A program made the position numbers and the translations under genes. The notes below the pieces were generated by a model. That model searched no databases and was not told the DNA's origin. It saw nothing but the letters and a program-made list of their open reading frames with translations. Below, in pieces: positions 13,872-13,975 of a stretch of DNA of 13,975 bases. This DNA is from an uncultured Clostridiaceae bacterium (GTDB lineage: Bacteria > Bacillota > Clostridia > TANB77 > CAG-508): positions 1-13,975 of the forward strand of contig CATXTS010000043.1 in assembly GCA_958402495.1 (NCBI GenBank). Direction: 5' to 3'. How positions within the stretch are numbered: position 1 is the first letter of the stretch; every line of letters begins with the position of its first letter.

Positions 13872-13905
13872 GAGGAAAATTTTATTTCTTCTTATCTTGT
13901 TTTTT
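13858..13905 (+). terminator. Strong terminator overlapping the addB stop codon
   Basis: A 21-bp stem (13858-13878 with 13885-13905, one G-T pair) closes a 6-nt loop and ends in six T residues. The last addB codons and the TAA stop (13869-13871) form the left arm. The A/T symmetry could also stop transcription from the right. Confidence 0.9.
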
Positions 13906-13937
13906 GGTAATTATGGTTTTATTTACATAGAAATCGT

Positions 13938-13968
13938 TTGTTAATTTCTTAATTTGCTATAGTATAAT
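13938..13968 (+). promoter_or_regulatory. Probable promoter of a gene beyond the right edge
   Basis: TATAAT (13963-13968) lies inside the 12-mer CTATAGTATAAT, which is also found before rnc. TTGTTA (13938-13943) is a possible -35 with a 19-bp spacer, longer than ideal. No coding sequence follows within the window. Confidence 0.45.
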
Positions 13969-13975
13969 CTGAAAA

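Noticed and set aside
1..13975. Alternative genetic code, because no gene in the window ends in TGA
   Set aside because: Complete genes end in TAA or TAG and tryptophan is coded by TGG with no in-frame TGA. With so few stops in AT-rich DNA this is unremarkable.

Overview
The window is a strongly AT-rich stretch of chromosome from a Gram-positive, low-GC bacterium, most likely an anaerobic or gut-associated member of the Clostridia. The evidence is the gene order plsX-acpP-rnc-radical SAM, strong AAGGAGG-type ribosome binding sites, sigma-A-like promoters, AddB rather than RecBCD, and large surface proteins with Ig-like or pilin-like parts. All identifications come from reading motifs. No database search was run, and the genus cannot be named from this sequence.

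Layout. 1-1535: the 3' end of a large surface-type protein gene that enters from outside the window. It encodes three beta-sandwich (FN3/Ig-like) modules and a tail of cysteine- and histidine-rich tandem repeats, and is followed by a terminator. 1669-3139: a lipid-synthesis unit, plsX then acpP, with a promoter in front of each gene and a terminator after acpP. 3145-4981: rnc (RNase III) and an Elp3-like radical SAM protein gene. 5041-5910: a YitT-family membrane protein gene. A long bidirectional terminator at 5915-5956 separates it from a converging gene on the minus strand (5955-7496), a soluble GGDEF protein (probable diguanylate cyclase) with an unrecognised Cys-rich C-terminal half.

A 242-bp divergent intergenic region (7497-7738) with two promoters and palindromes separates the GGDEF gene from a plus-strand gene for a pilin-like, membrane-anchored surface protein with a C-terminal formylglycine-generating-enzyme/C-type-lectin-like fold (7739-9470). 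That gene is split by a one-base frameshift near 8423. The last block is DNA repair: an OGG1-type 8-oxoguanine DNA glycosylase gene (9607-10473) and addB (10497-13871), closed by a 21-bp-stem terminator whose left arm contains the addB stop codon. A promoter at the right edge points to a further plus-strand gene outside the window.

Most of the window is housekeeping. The accessory parts are the repeat-tailed surface protein, the GGDEF protein with its new-looking Cys-rich half, and the frameshifted pilin-like protein whose C-terminus resembles the fold used by diversity-generating retroelement targets. The divergent GGDEF/pilin-like pair could be a c-di-GMP-linked surface module, but that is inference.
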